NCBI GenBank assembly: GCA_946902875.1
Contig: OX336340.1
Location: 9,011,739-9,075,738, forward strand
DNA length: 64,000 nucleotides
Reading direction: 5' to 3'
DNA from: Nematopogon swammerdamellus
Lineage: Eukaryota > Arthropoda > Insecta > Lepidoptera > Adelidae
Position numbers and translations under genes: made by a program. Positions 44,174 through 55,480 of this stretch are shown piece by piece. Positions within the stretch are counted from its first letter, which is position 1. The number at the start of each line of letters is the position of its first letter. The notes under the pieces are model-generated. The model was not told where the DNA came from. It did not search any database and worked only from the letters and a program-made list of their open reading frames with translations.

Positions 44174-44260
44174 AAATATATTTCTCCGTCTTTTGCGAGC
44201 CTCGAACCCGCGTCCCTGCCACCATCATCGACCAGACGTCTTTATAACGTGGGCTAGTCG
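44174..44260 (-). repeat. tRNA-like relic
   Basis: The minus strand has tggtcgactagcccacg and gcgggttcgaggctcgc, spaced like A and B boxes. Stems are incomplete and no clean terminator follows. Confidence 0.35.
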
Positions 44261-44317
44261 ACCATGTACCTATCACTGCAAATTTTGTCAACAGTATGTG
44301 AAGATTTCATAGAGTGA

Positions 44318-44357
44318 CATCTAGCGTCCACATCTAGCGTCCACATCTAGCGTCAAT
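44318..44357. repeat. 13 bp tandem repeat
   Basis: catctagcgtcca in three successive copies, the last diverging (gtcaat). Confidence 0.9.
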
Positions 44358-44360
44358 AGT

Positions 44361-45477
44361 AAATGAAATACTTCAGCGGTATTCTTCATTTCGCAGTTAG
44401 GTAGATGTTGCAACGTTGTACATGTAAATGGCGTTATGTAGGTTTGAGTCCCAACACAATGTTTATATTGATAATTAATATTATTGGCTTTTTATTTAGG
44501 TTTTTAAATATTAATTAAACAAAAATTAATAGTCGTTATTTTCTCATATTTTTTATTAGTTATTATCACATCTTTATCATGTACTTAAATAAATTTTACA
44601 TGGTAAATATCCGCCGGAACTGATTTTGTATCTGACTTCGCACTTTATATACCTACTTTATGACGACATCACGTAAAACTATCGTCCGTAAACCGACTTT
44701 ACAGACAACCAATTTTTTGTTTTCAGTTTTAAAAATTTTCTAATTCGTCGCTGCTCCTACATATAGTTCGGGAGACGTAAATGCGAACTATGTTTACGTG
44801 TCTCGGACTATACCTAGTTTTGTATTAACCGGATTTTTCATATTAATTTGACGGTCAATGATAATGTAAAGTATAATCTATGTAGAATTTTATTACGTAT
44901 GCAACGAGATCAAGAATGATCGCCGCGTAGGCTTTGTTGTGCGCACGCGCGCGCGGTTGTCCGGCGTCGTCGTACCTACACCTCAAGTTCATGATTGCTT
45001 GCGCTCTATCATAATGCGTACATATTTATTTACTGTAATCCTTCATTACAAACTGGAATGAATATTTATATTATGCTCAAAACAAATAAGTAATAGATCA
45101 TGAAATGGAATAACGTTATTGTGACCATTGAACAATCCTGTCATTTATGTTTTAATGAGTTTGTGATATGAATTAAGTGTAATAAAATGTAAACAGGTTA
45201 AGGTTACATTATGCAAAATAAACATTTAAAAATTAAAAATAAAAAAAATTATAATTACAATTACATTACATTAGTACTGCGTTATGGGGTTACGTTATGC
45301 CCAGCAATAAAATACATTTCAACTTTTAAAATGTCATTTCAACTTAAGTGTACAATCTTTTTCTTTTGTGTTATAGACTTGCACGTTTATGTATTTCGTT
45401 TAATTCATTCTGAAACAATCGTAAGTATTAAAATATTTTTCAGCCGGAATAACCAACAGCCTGTTTTTTATGGATAG
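44361..45477. other. No gene seen; AT-rich
   Basis: A short alternating GC patch (gcgcacgcgcgcgcggttgt, ~44940) is the only notable sequence. Confidence 0.5.
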
Positions 45478-45672
45478 CGCGACCTGTGGCATCGTTTCAC
45501 CTACAAGTTGGTGTTTAACGATGCCCATGGACATTCTGTGATGCACGGGGATTACGAATGCCATGCCGGCCTGAAAGTAGCCTTATTACGCCCCTTTTCA
45601 AAAACCCCAGGCTGTACTTTGGAGGAAACAGAGGGGCAAGGAGTGCGTTCCAAATTTTTCCGGTTCTGTGAA
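45478..45672 (-). mobile_element. LINE 3' end fragment
   Basis: The minus strand shows aaatttggaacgcactcctt, ggaggaaacagaggggcaag on plus, then gcatggcattcgtaatcccc and atgtccatgggcatcgtt. This is the subfamily of 13237-13519. Confidence 0.75.
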
Positions 45673-47510
45673 TAAAATCCCTAGCTACAGTATGTAATTG
45701 GAAGTATTTACATTCACACGCAATTATAGCACTGGAATCGACCTAGTTTGAACAGACACTTGGTGTAACGGGCTGACATCATAGCTATAGTGAGTAAAAT
45801 AGACAACCACGCCTGGCCGGCACGCCTGTCATATAACAATTACATACATAACGTATAAAACATAATACTTAGCTAAAACTAACCAATACAATGAGATAAG
45901 GGAAATGCATCCTGTCACAGCTGTAGCTAAACCTTCAAGAACGGAGACTAATCAATGAGCCACGGCTCACTTGGGCGTCTTCATGGCGAGTCCACAACAA
46001 AGGTGAAATAACAATTAGTACGTCCATACTATTTTCCAACCTCCGTCTCCGATTGAATAATTTTGAAGGATTCGATTTCTTTGGAAGCGCGGAAGCGAAA
46101 TGACTTGCAGTGTAGCGGCAAGCATACAATGAATGTGCTAGATTACTAGTTTTAAAATAAAATAAATGTCTGCAATAAAAATTGTAATGACAAGTTTATA
46201 ACACAATACATAAATAATACACATAAAAGTTGGTTTCGAAATCAAATCTAAAAAATATATATATTTACTATAATAAATGTACTATTCAATTTCAACGAAA
46301 TTTTAACGATTGCTAACTAATATTATGCCTAACTCGGAACATACTTTCAGGTCAGGTACTTGTATAAAACTGAAATTGGGGAAATTCGCATTGTTGAAAC
46401 TAAGTTCTGCGTTATTTATATCTTCTGTTGTATCATTTAAATAAAAAAAATTCAAAAGATAATGTGACAAACATTTAGACAAAAGTTAATAACGCATTAG
46501 AAGGAAAACTTCAGAAATATTTTAAGCAATATGTCACAACGTATTAATGTAACAATCAATATTTATATTTCATTCTACTGTTAACTCTTTAGTATTGCAT
46601 TGTCTGCCTCTACGTGTTTTACACATTCCAAAGGATAGTTCGTAAATAATGCCTTAAACTAGCCTTTTGTTACCATTTTATATAATGGTGTGTAATAAAG
46701 TATATTTTCGTTTAATTTCATTATTTTATTTTCTTAATTTCTTCTTCTTAGTTGGTAGGTGCACGTCTGTGTGGAATACATTTTAGAAATAATAAAATAC
46801 ATTTACAAACAGCGTATTGGTCCGTGTAAATCTAATGTCCAATATTGTTCCAAGAATAATTGTATCTGAATGCGGCTGTACTGCAACGCATGAACAGTTT
46901 CGTTTATCTTTCAATTATTTCATTTGTCAGTTGGTGAGCTGCGAGGAAGCGATAGACAAGAGATAATGACTCACAGCAGTAGAACAAGTGTATTTGTGGA
47001 GCGATCGATCTGAATGTTTAATTGGCCAATGTGTCATGTTGTGTTGCGGACACAGATTTCATTTGATAGCGGCTTAACGACCGGCGACTAGTACGATAGG
47101 TTGACGAACTGGTTCCGTGGTAGGTGTGTTTGAAACACTCCTTTTATTTAGCTTTCCTGCTGAACAATTGATGAATAAATACTTTAATGCCACCAGCTGT
47201 GCAATAATCACATTACAATATATTTTTTTACTTACTTTTTTTTATACTATAAATTGTAATTTTGTTATTTGTTCTTATGTCTATGCATAGTGTGTTCTAC
47301 TCAACTAAGTATAACTATTATATAGGTACATTCAGGCATCATTATCAGTATAACATACAACCTAACCTAATCCAATAAAATATTCCCTCATAAATACCTG
47401 TACACAATTAAATCCGAGCTACCACCGTAGTGGCTATTTTCGGAGGCAAGAACTGTAGACGGCCAAATTATTTTAAAATAAATACATTTTCTACTTTTAC
47501 TTTATTTTAC
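45673..47510. other. No gene seen; one SINE-A scrap
   Basis: About 45748-45815 resembles the SINE-A tail (cttggtgtaacgggctgaca). The rest is AT-rich without recognisable genes. Confidence 0.5.
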
Positions 47511-47514
47511 AACT

Positions 47515-49046
47515 AGCTGAGCCCGCGGCTCCGCTCGCGTGAAATTCGTATTCCAAAGAAGAATGTAAGTAACTAAGGGCGAGGCCGAAGGCCGAGCTGC
47601 GTTCAGGTAATCGATAAACCTTCTTAAAGAAAGTAACTAAGGGCGAGGCCGAAGGCCGAGCTGCTTTCAGGTAAACGATAAACCTTTCTCAAATAAAGGA
47701 AGTAAGTAAGGGCGAGGCCGAAGGCCGAGCTGCGTTCAGGAAGACGACAAACCTTCTGGAAGAAAGGAAGGAACTAAGTGCGAGGCCGAAGGCCGAGCTG
47801 CGTTCAGGTAAACCAAAAACCCTCTTCCGCCTTCGGGCCTCTCCCTTAAAGACTTCCTTTCTTCGATAGAATATAATATCGTTTACTCAATCTATTTATT
47901 TCATATAAATAAAAAAGTAATATTAATAACTAAAGAATTAAACCTACCTAACAAACATTAAAATAACTATCAAAACGGGCATTTTCAAATGTTCTTAGAG
48001 CACTTGCGGCATTACCCCGCTGGATGGCAAGGCGTACATAATTTGAATGAAGTACATAAGCCCTTGATGACGGGACACCAGTTGCGTCAACCAGCTCAAG
48101 CCTCTTTTGGCTTCACTGCTCCACGGACCGAGGGTTTCAACCGCAAACGCAACATATTCGAAATCTTGAATTATATTTCTATATTTGCTGCGTTGGAGGC
48201 TCTCCGCCCCTGCCTCGGCCGCGCCAGCCGCTCTTGAAGATATCCTAACGTGACTTGGAGCCAATGTGAGAACAAAAGTGGCGTCCCACATCAAAGAACT
48301 ACCCTTAGTCCATGGCACTAAGGTCTCTAGCATCGGGCCTCTTGCCATCCAGCCGGGAATAACCGCGAGGTTCTAGGATGCACGGTATATTTGCCGTTAG
48401 AAGCGTGGACTTTATAATAAAATTTAAATTAAATTAACTCAATCTTAATATTAATTAATTTTATTCGAGATGGTTTAGCTTCTTCCTGAACGCAGCTCGG
48501 CCTTCGGCCTCGCCCTTAGTTACTTGCTTTCTTCGAGATGGTTTATCATTTGTCAGAACGTAGCTCGGCCTTCGGCCTCGCCTTAGTTGCTTACTTTCTT
48601 CAAGATGGTTTAGCTTCTTCCTGAACGCAGCTCGGCCTTCGGCCTCGCCCTTAGTTACTTGCTTTCTTCGAGATGGTTTTTCAATAATCCGAACGTAGCT
48701 CGGCCTTCGGCCTCGCCTTAGTTACTTACTTTCTTCAAGATGGTTTAGCTTCTTCCTGAACGCAGCTCGGCCTGCGGCCTCGCCCATAGTTACTTACTTT
48801 CTTCGAGAAGGTTTATGGTCTTCCAGAATAGAGCTCGGCCTTCGGCCTCGCCCTTAGTTACTTATTTTCTTCAAGAATGTTTTTCTTCTTCTTGAAATCA
48901 GCTCCGCCTTTCGCCTCGCCCTTAGTTACTTTCATCGAGAAAGAATATCGTTTACGTGAGCGCAGATCCGCCTTCGGGCCCGCCTTTAATTACTTACTTT
49001 CTTTTTTTTAAATACGAATTTCACGCGAGCGAAGCCGCGGGCAACA
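47515..49046. mobile_element. Second palindromic array of ~67 bp repeats
   Basis: The left end is ctagctgagcccgcggctcc and the right end is its inverse variant (gcgaagccgcgggcaacag). The left arm (47515-47870) carries ggcgaggccgaaggccgagc units; the right arm (~48460-49000) carries the inverse units. A separate ~590 bp piece with a degenerate ORF occupies the middle. It has the same family units and ends as 28472-30282. Confidence 0.88.
47985..48348 (-). pseudogene. Retroelement C-terminal domain remnant (WDATF...RGNAAS family)
   Basis: The minus frame reads LVPWTKGSSLMWDATFVLTL, APSHVRISSRAAGAAEAGAE, KYRNIIQDFEYVAFAVETLG and PWSSEAKRGLSWLTQLVSRH. It then shifts frame into RLAIQRGNAASALRTFE. 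I associate this motif order with the C-terminal part of RT-bearing mobile-element proteins in insects and cnidarians; the spaced D...E residues would suit a PD-(D/E)XK-like nuclease (inference from memory). The end motif recurs at 49640-49850 and 61435-61620. It sits in the loop of the palindromic array and is broken by at least one frameshift. Confidence 0.6.
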
Positions 49047-49269
49047 GATATATAAATTTTATTGCACCAATGACAGCGACATAACTTCGACTTTCAATTA
49101 TTATTTTTATTTATCAAACAATTTGTCACCGGCCAGCTCACGTCGAGATGACAGTTCTCCGTTGTCAACATGACATTTAAAATTGTTTTTACCTTTACTT
49201 TGGACTACGTGATTTTAAACGCGCAATAATGTTTATAATTGTAATTTTTTTTTTATTTTTGTTATTTTT

Positions 49270-49390
49270 TTTTACGTATTATGTTAACCCGGCATATAAA
49301 CTGCCACTATACAAAGTTTCGTCTAATTCCGTTCAGTGGTTTTTGCGTGATGCGCGTACAGACAAACAAACAAACAAACAAAAATTTTAA
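49270..49390 (+). repeat. Interspersed repeat end with CAAA run
   Basis: ctgccactatacaaagtttc, gttcagtggtttttgcgtga and a gacaaacaaacaaacaaac run. This is the usual end portion of a common lepidopteran repeat, cut off from its parent. Confidence 0.5.
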
Positions 49391-49639
49391 AAACTGTTCT
49401 AACATGTTCAGTATCTCATTTTAAGCCACCCTGGTTAGTTTTTTTCCGAATACATTCAATGTACAGACTTTCTTACCTCTACGATTTTATTATATTTATA
49501 GATTGTTTAATACAATAAAAAGTTTAATAAAATATCTTTATTCTATCTGTACGATATTATTATTCAAAGTGTGTTTACAATTAAATTAAACAACGCCACC
49601 AACAAATATTAGTCGTTAAAAATTAAATATTATAAAAAC

Positions 49640-49850
49640 TAAAGTAATCACCTAACTTATAAATAAAAAATCTCCTCCATAGGCTTCCGTGTTCCCCAGT
49701 AAGCTTATAGCGTTCCCTCTTTTAATTTCGAGGCTTATGCGGCGTAAGTATGAAGAACGCCATAACATGCATGGTACCGGATTTATCCTAGGAATCTGCC
49801 GATGGTTTCGATAAAAGGCAGTGTATCCGGTGACCACGCACCAAGGGTTT
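49640..49850 (-). pseudogene. RGNA-type retroelement ORF C-terminus and 3' end
   Basis: The minus frame ends YLRRISLEIKRGNAISLLGN TEAYGGDFLFIS and a stop. The downstream AT-rich sequence (to ~49490) is probably its 3' UTR. Homologous to 61435-61620 and to the shifted end of 47985-48348. Confidence 0.6.
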
Positions 49851-49892
49851 ACAAATTTTAAATCTAAAAAGCGAAAATCACAAAAATATTTT

Positions 49893-50371
49893 TATATAAG
49901 GTCTTTCAAAATTAGTTAATAGTACGCTAAGGGGGGGTTCTGTATCGGAAATATATCACTTTTGAAGAACAAAGAATTTTTTTTTTATATAAAATGTAAA
50001 AAAAAAATATTTCTTAATCGTTTCAGTTTCATGCCAGAAACAAAAAAGTCTTGCAACACATAGATCTCTTTCTTTCAGAAATTGTGAAAAACCACAATTT
50101 TAGTTTTATTAGTATGGAATAGAAAGAATTTGATTTTTTTTTACCAACTTACACGTGTTACATCATAATAGTAATTCAGACTTTTTTGTTACTGTTATGA
50201 AACTGAATCGATTAGGCTATAAAAATCAACCACCTATTTTTTTATTTAAATACATTAAAAAAATTTACATAAAAAAAAGCCCAAGGTCCAAAAAAATTTA
50301 TATAGGTTTTACTCCCTATATGATACAGAACAGATAGCGTACTATGAACTAATTTTGAAAGACCTTATATA
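49893..50371. mobile_element. MITE with ~45 bp terminal inverted repeats
   Basis: The left end tataaggtctttcaaaatta and gttaatagtacgcta and the right end (tagcgtactatgaactaatt and ttgaaagaccttata) are inverted copies with one or two mismatches. TA flanks both ends, as in Tc1/mariner-type elements. The interior is AT-rich. An apparent ORF (50155-50337) is low complexity. Confidence 0.8.
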
Positions 50372-50474
50372 ATGGTTAAAAATATGCAGTTACTAATGGG
50401 AGATACTTTATAAAAACATTTAATATTTATTTATGGAACACACACTTCATTGAAATTCGATGAAATCTCTTTTA

Positions 50475-51290
50475 GTACGAGAGCGCACCGTAAAAAACCA
50501 ACGTCATCGAGTACCAAGATGGGACTTGTTTGTGGTGGTCTAGATTAGGATAGGCATCTAAAATATACAGGGTTGCCTGAGCAAATCCTGGCACGTTTTG
50601 TGTAAAAGGTAATTAAACATGTCATTTTTTTGGTGCAATTTACGTCATCGAGTACCAACTGGAGACCTGGCACATTCGATAAAGGTCATCAAGAAGAGCA
50701 CAAAAATACTAGGTTGCCTCATCCTACCTTGGCAGTTTTTGGAGTCGGGCAAATTTAAGAGTGGTGAAAAATGGTCAAATTTACGTCATCGAGTACCAAG
50801 GTGACAGTCACACCATTCGATAGTTCTGATAACCTAATTCATAAAAAACCTTGGTTGCCTGCCCTCACCTTGGAGCATTTCCTAGTCGGCCAAGTTGAAT
50901 ATCGGATAGCCGCCTTGTTACTAAGTTCTAAAATCGTTCATGTGTAATCATAGGCTCATTTAAAGATATATTTATCATAAAACTGTGAACACTTTATTAA
51001 TCCAGCTATACCAATGGTAGTCAAACCGCGGCCCGCGGGCCGCATGCGGTCCGCCGGCGGTATTTGTACGCATTGTCACAAACAGCGCAGATAATAATAT
51101 ATATTTTAGCTTTTACTCAGTATGAAAATATTATCTGCGCTGTGAGTGTGTGTGCGTGCTTGACGACAAAAACTGTTGCGTGAATATTCAGAGCAAGTGA
51201 GCGGGTGGCGGGACTGGCGGGAGAAGAGTTTCGGTAAATTTTCCAAATGTTGCTGCTTTGCGATTCGACGTATCTATTGCCGATAGTATC
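50475..51290. repeat. Left inverted arm, with ~140 bp internal repeats and hAT-like motif
   Basis: Three subrepeats each begin with acgtcatcgagtaccaa (at about 50502, 50643, 50783) and end with a ggttgcct...ccttgg block. At 51012 a hAT-terminus-like sequence begins: caatggtagtcaaaccgcgg followed by cccgcgggccgcatgcgg. Beyond it lie gcagataataatatatattt and the tgagcgggtggcgggactgg block. Confidence 0.85.
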
Positions 51291-52480
51291 TATCAAAATA
51301 TGGTTATACTTGAGGAAATATTTAAAGAATAATATAAACAAATTAAAGGTTCGCTGGAATTTGGAATCTGCGAAGGAAAACAAGGTATTATTCGTAAAAC
51401 TCTCACACCGGAACCGGTATTTTTGCCCGGTAACCCCGTGAGGCCTTCCGTCACTTTGTCCGCCCTATATAAATTAGCACAGTCGCCGTGGTCGGCTGGT
51501 TGGTGAGTAGGAGCCATGGGTAGGAGCGGTCACTTTGTCCGCCATAAGTTAGGGCGGCCGCAGTGACTGACTACTGGCTAAGGGCGAGCGGCATCGAAGC
51601 CGCTGCAGCTGCGAGTGGTGAAGAGAACTGCCAATGAGAAGCGAATGTCAGTCAAACCGCCTGCTTGCTCGACATCGACCCCGGCGCCCGCCGGGGGGAT
51701 GGTGCTAGAAGGAGTTCCGCCAGTTCGATTACCACAGCGAAGAAGAACTGGCAAGAAACTTCGCTGGGTCGTACCCTGGTCGTCGACGGTAGGACGGCGA
51801 GGTGGTTCCGGACCTGCGAAGTTAAACGGATATGTTAGTATCGACAGAGAGCGCCGTGTTGATGGATCCCACAGTCGGTAGTCGCAAGCGCTAGCGATCA
51901 GCGGGCTGTCGTGTCAGTACGCCCCTTGAAGAAGCCCGTGGACAGCGTCTGGAGATACTCCTCCAGCGGTGCTATCCCTGTACGTACGGTGTACGGTGCG
52001 GTCTCTGTATAGGTTGGCGTTTCTGTGGACCAGGGCGCACCTGTGGTGATGCACAAGAATTTGTGTTGCCTGACCCTCATCTTGTTGATGAGTCCTTTGG
52101 CCGAAGTGTCGCTGTGTTAAGCCTTGGTAGTGTTCTCTGGAGCTGAATGGAGTTCACCAAATTACGAATCTAGCAATCTGCTATGCCAGTGGCGGTTCAC
52201 ACTCAAGTAGAGCTCAGCAAGTCCGACATTCATTGCGACGATGTCTGTAGGCTTTGCCATCGTCCTAGACCTCGCACAGCTGAGAAATGTCAGGCGACAG
52301 GCAATCGTCCTGCGCCTAAACGGGATCTATTTTCACCTTCAATATGTTGTAGACAGGTTCTCCACCATGTCGCCCGGTTCGGTACCTACCACAGGTCGCA
52401 GGCGAAAAACTCCTGATGTCACTTTCCTGCACTTGGAGGTCAGCCTGTAACTAGCTGGTAACTTAGCCATTGCACACGGA

Positions 52481-52852
52481 TTGACGCAGTTGGTGTCCGG
52501 AACTACTAGGATATCGAATAACCGACCTAGTTTATTGGAAATTGTCATGACTATTGAGCCAAATGGCTACAGGGTGAGGATTGAGGCTCCCCTCGGTAAC
52601 TCCGACCATTGCCTTATACGCTCAACTGTGCCAACTGTACACTTCGCAGAAGCACGTGAATGTAGTACACGGACAGTTTGGCACTACCGGTTAGCACAAT
52701 GGGATGACTTCCGTTCCTTCCTGAGTGCATACCCTTGGCGCGACGTTTGCTTCTCTTTTTCAGACCTATCCCTGTGTGCCCAATCGGTCGTCGATGTGAT
52801 CGCACAGGGTATGAATTTCTCCATCCATCGTTCCCATCGGCGGACGCCTTAA
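52481..52852 (+). pseudogene. LINE apurinic-type endonuclease, C-terminal part
   Basis: The 123-codon frame reads TQLVSGTTRISNNRPSLLEI, VMTIEPNGYRVRIEAPLGNS, DHCLIRSTVPTVHF and YRLAQWDDFRSFLSAYPWRD. APLGNSDHCLI contains the catalytic S-D-H of LINE endonucleases. The start of the domain (~52170-52450) is present in other frames with stops. After 52852, SFDRHSRLVIDAKN and AYRK in a shifted frame continue the linker. Confidence 0.78.
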
Positions 52853-52933
52853 GCCTTGTTTCGATCGTCATTCCAGGCTGGTTATTGACGCTAAGAACTA
52901 GGCCTATAGGAAATAGCTGCAAAATAGGTCTTT

Positions 52934-53300
52934 CAGCCTCGATAGCTCAGTGGTGCGGTCGGTCAACTGTTATTAAGCAACCCTGAGCGCTTACTCGGAT
53001 GGGTGACCGCTCGACCATTGGATGCTGACCAAGGTTCGGATTCTAAGTTAAGCTGTAGGTCCCTTCCCTTCTTGCCTTACTAGGTGGTAGGGTTTATCCG
53101 GGCCGGGTTGGTACCACCGCACTGAACGATACGTCGGTCCAAATGGCTATGTAAATAGTTCGTGTTTCACGTCCAGTTCAGTGTAGCCGACATGAAATGA
53201 AAGGCAGCACTGATATGACACCTAGTTGACCCGGTGTTATGGGCTGACATCACAAATGTTGCAGGTGATGTAACCAAACGTGTCCGTTTCCATTTTAAAA
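52934..53300 (+). mobile_element. SINE-A, full length, inside the LINE
   Basis: cagcctcgatagctcagtgg, gagcgcttactcggatgggt, ggttcggattct, body, ggctgacatcacaaatgttg and cgtttccattttaaaa. The coding remnant of the LINE resumes after it. Confidence 0.9.
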
Positions 53301-53813
53301 AGTCGAGAATAGACGAGAGCTCAACGTCGCTGCTAGGAACAAAAGGACAAAGGAACGCAAAACTTGGCTAAGTTCAGGCGCGGCCGTGGAATTGGCGCGA
53401 AACTCGCACCTACCTCTTCGGGTAGCCGCGCCTTCTGGTCTCTCGTCCTTTGATCGGAATTTATGCCGTCTTGCTACCTCCGCTGGAGCGTTCGGTCGGA
53501 TGGTTTGCTCGAGTTATGTGCCCAGCAGCAGGCGATTCCCGCTGACGATGCAGACGACTTCTGAGGACAGCACCTCGGCCGGCCGCCTGCATTCTTCTCT
53601 TCACTGAAGACTCCAATATATTTTAGTTAGTCTGTAAGCTATCGCCGACCTGAAAAGAACTCTGTAAAATTACTACTAATTAATTAAATACTTTTTAAAA
53701 AGTAAATAACCGGTGTCGACCACGTAATTCTCGCCATACTCGCGAAGGAAAAGGTAAATGTCTTTGCACGCCTTTTCGCATCCAACTCCAACATGGATGA
53801 CCTGGGCGCCTAC
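53300..53813 (+). pseudogene. LINE linker region
   Basis: After the SINE, the sequence continues with RNRRKRTKERKTWLS. Near the Harbinger insertion it reads EKVNVFARLFASNSNMDDLG, a segment that precedes the RT domain in CR1-like elements. Frames are broken between. Confidence 0.5.
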
Positions 53814-54407
53814 GGGCTCCCACACAAAACTGCGAATTCGCATCGCATCGCAAAAATTTGCGAGCTCGCAGGACGCATCGCAAAAACCTCCGATTTGATT
53901 CGCATCGCGCATTCCTGCGATGTTACGTCACACTTGGTGACACCATTTTTAGTCCGCTCTGAGACAGCGTGTGGGCAGGAATTCTTCCCTTGTACGATCG
54001 TTTGTGTAGACATGGCGATAAACTTAAAAGCTCTTCAAATGAAGATGAGTATATCTTAGTATATCGTATATGTATTCTAAAATTATCAAAAAATGTATCT
54101 TCCTCTGTTCTAAAACCATAGCATTTTCGAATAAAATAGTTACCATTAGCGTTCATTGTCGTAAGAACTGGATGAACCCAAAATCTTCTTCTTTTTCTAT
54201 ATCTATTTAACAATAACAGCAGTGCAACACGCTTCTTGCGATCCATGTCACTACTTCTAAAAACACGTCCAGTACGGTTGACTACCGTCGAGGGTATAGT
54301 CACCCGAACCAACGCTTTGCCGCACGAAATCGTATCGCAGCAATTCGCATCGCAGGTTCCTGCGATGCGGCGTCGTATCGCATCGCATCGCAGTTTTGTG
54401 TGAGCCC
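53814..54407 (-). mobile_element. PIF/Harbinger element, internally deleted
   Basis: A 594 bp element with terminal inverted repeats (left gggctcccacacaaaactgc; right, inverted, gggctcacacaaaactgcga), subterminal gcatcgcatcgca repeats on both sides, and the 3 bp target duplication TAC (53811-53813 and 54408-54410). Removing it rejoins the LINE sequence. Confidence 0.92.
53923..54246 (-). pseudogene. Harbinger transposase N-terminal fragment
   Basis: From an ATG at 54246: MDRKKRVALLLLLNRYRKRR, RFWVHPVLTTMNANGNYFIR, TEEDTFFDNFRIHIRY. RRFWVHP...F...FR is the N-terminal pattern of HARBI1-like nucleases. The DDE catalytic core is entirely missing, and the frame runs out into the terminal repeat. 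The element therefore keeps only the first ~80 residues. Confidence 0.75.
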
Positions 54408-54579
54408 TACCCCATCGCGGCCGTATGATGGCAAATATTACGTTCCACCCTAGAGTCGTCTATAAAACGCACGTGGGTTGAATATTTCGAAGAGGAGCTA
54501 GGAGCTAGCCTGACGGCGTTCCAGCGATCGTCTTGAGAAGTTGTGCACTGGAATTGGCGCCATTCCTCACCAGCCTATT

Positions 54580-55350
54580 CAAATGCCCCTATTCCTCCGG
54601 TTTAATGCCTTCTTGCTGAAAGAGAGCTTCGGTCCGGTCGGTTTCGGACCCAGCGAACCCATCAAAATATCGCCCTATTTCGATAACCTCACTCTTCACT
54701 AATGTTATGGAGCGTATGGTCAACTCAGCGCTCCCGTACGCTCTAGCGTACGTCACACATTTGTAGGCTGAAAGGCTCGATGGTTTTAGGGAATCGCTGG
54801 CGGCCGCTCTGGATATTTCCAAAGCATTATCGCGCCGTCGGGCACCGGGAAATACTAAGCAAGCTTCCATCCTACGGTGTCCCAACAAAACAGTGCACTT
54901 GGATTTCCAGTGTTTGAGTGGTCGGTTGATCTTTGTCGCCCTAGATGGTGCCTGTCTGGTCGATTAATCAATCAATGCTTGTGTTTCACAAGAGTCCGTG
55001 CTGTCGCCAATGCTGTTTCTTTTATTTATCAACAAGGGTTCACCAACGACTGGAAGGGTAGAGGGGCCTCAGCAGCAAATGCGAGGCGCGAAACTGTTGC
55101 TCAGGTTGACCTTGTTTTCGAAAAAGTATCCTCTTGGGAAAGGAGAACTTGGTCAACGTCAAGGTAGCCAAAACGAAAGCTTGCGCCTTCTCTACTAAGG
55201 CTGATCCATCTCATCTTCAAGCTACTTTACAGGACGTCCCCAACCAAGTCCCCAACGACGGTAGTCTGGACGTCCTGGGTGGGGAATGTGTCCAGAGACG
55301 TTGGATTTTGATCGTTCATAGAGTTGAAGGCGAAACTATTGTCTCGAAAA
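54580..55350 (+). pseudogene. LINE reverse transcriptase, degenerate
   Basis: Segments in alternating frames: NVMERMVNSALPYALAY, DGFRESLAAALDISKA (motif around the first catalytic Asp), LSKLPSYGVP, CLSGRLIFVALDGACLVD and ESVLSPMLFLLFIN (the usual GVPQGSVLSPxLF, changed). Then FEKVSSWGKENLVNVKVAKT, KACAFSTKADPSHLQ. The YADD box region is missing or scrambled. Confidence 0.75.
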
Positions 55351-55480
55351 GATTATAGGGGTACAGAGACGTCCGCGTTAGAACGACAGAGAGATGCTCA
55401 ACAACCGGATTGTCTCTTTTTAAATCCCGATTTACTGCCACGTACTGTATAGTATACACAAAATGTGTCTTCGAGATGTT

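Larger units (their letters stand above)
51390..55480 (+). mobile_element. Degenerate CR1/Jockey-type LINE
   Basis: Forward LINE fragments in the right order: endonuclease end (~52170-52860), linker (53300-53640, 53745-53813, 54411-54580) and reverse transcriptase (54580-55350). They are interrupted by a SINE-A (52934-53300) and a Harbinger MITE (53814-54407). The 5' limit is uncertain. Many stops and frameshifts make it non-functional. Confidence 0.7.

Noticed and set aside
50619..50804. A 61-residue ORF repeated almost exactly at 56505-56690 on the other strand
   Set aside because: Both come from the inverted arms of the composite element. Each ends in the same NLRHRVP motif as it starts, because of the ~140 bp subrepeat.
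54998..55198. Independent ORFs in the RT region
   Set aside because: They are frame-shifted pieces of one degenerate LINE reverse transcriptase.
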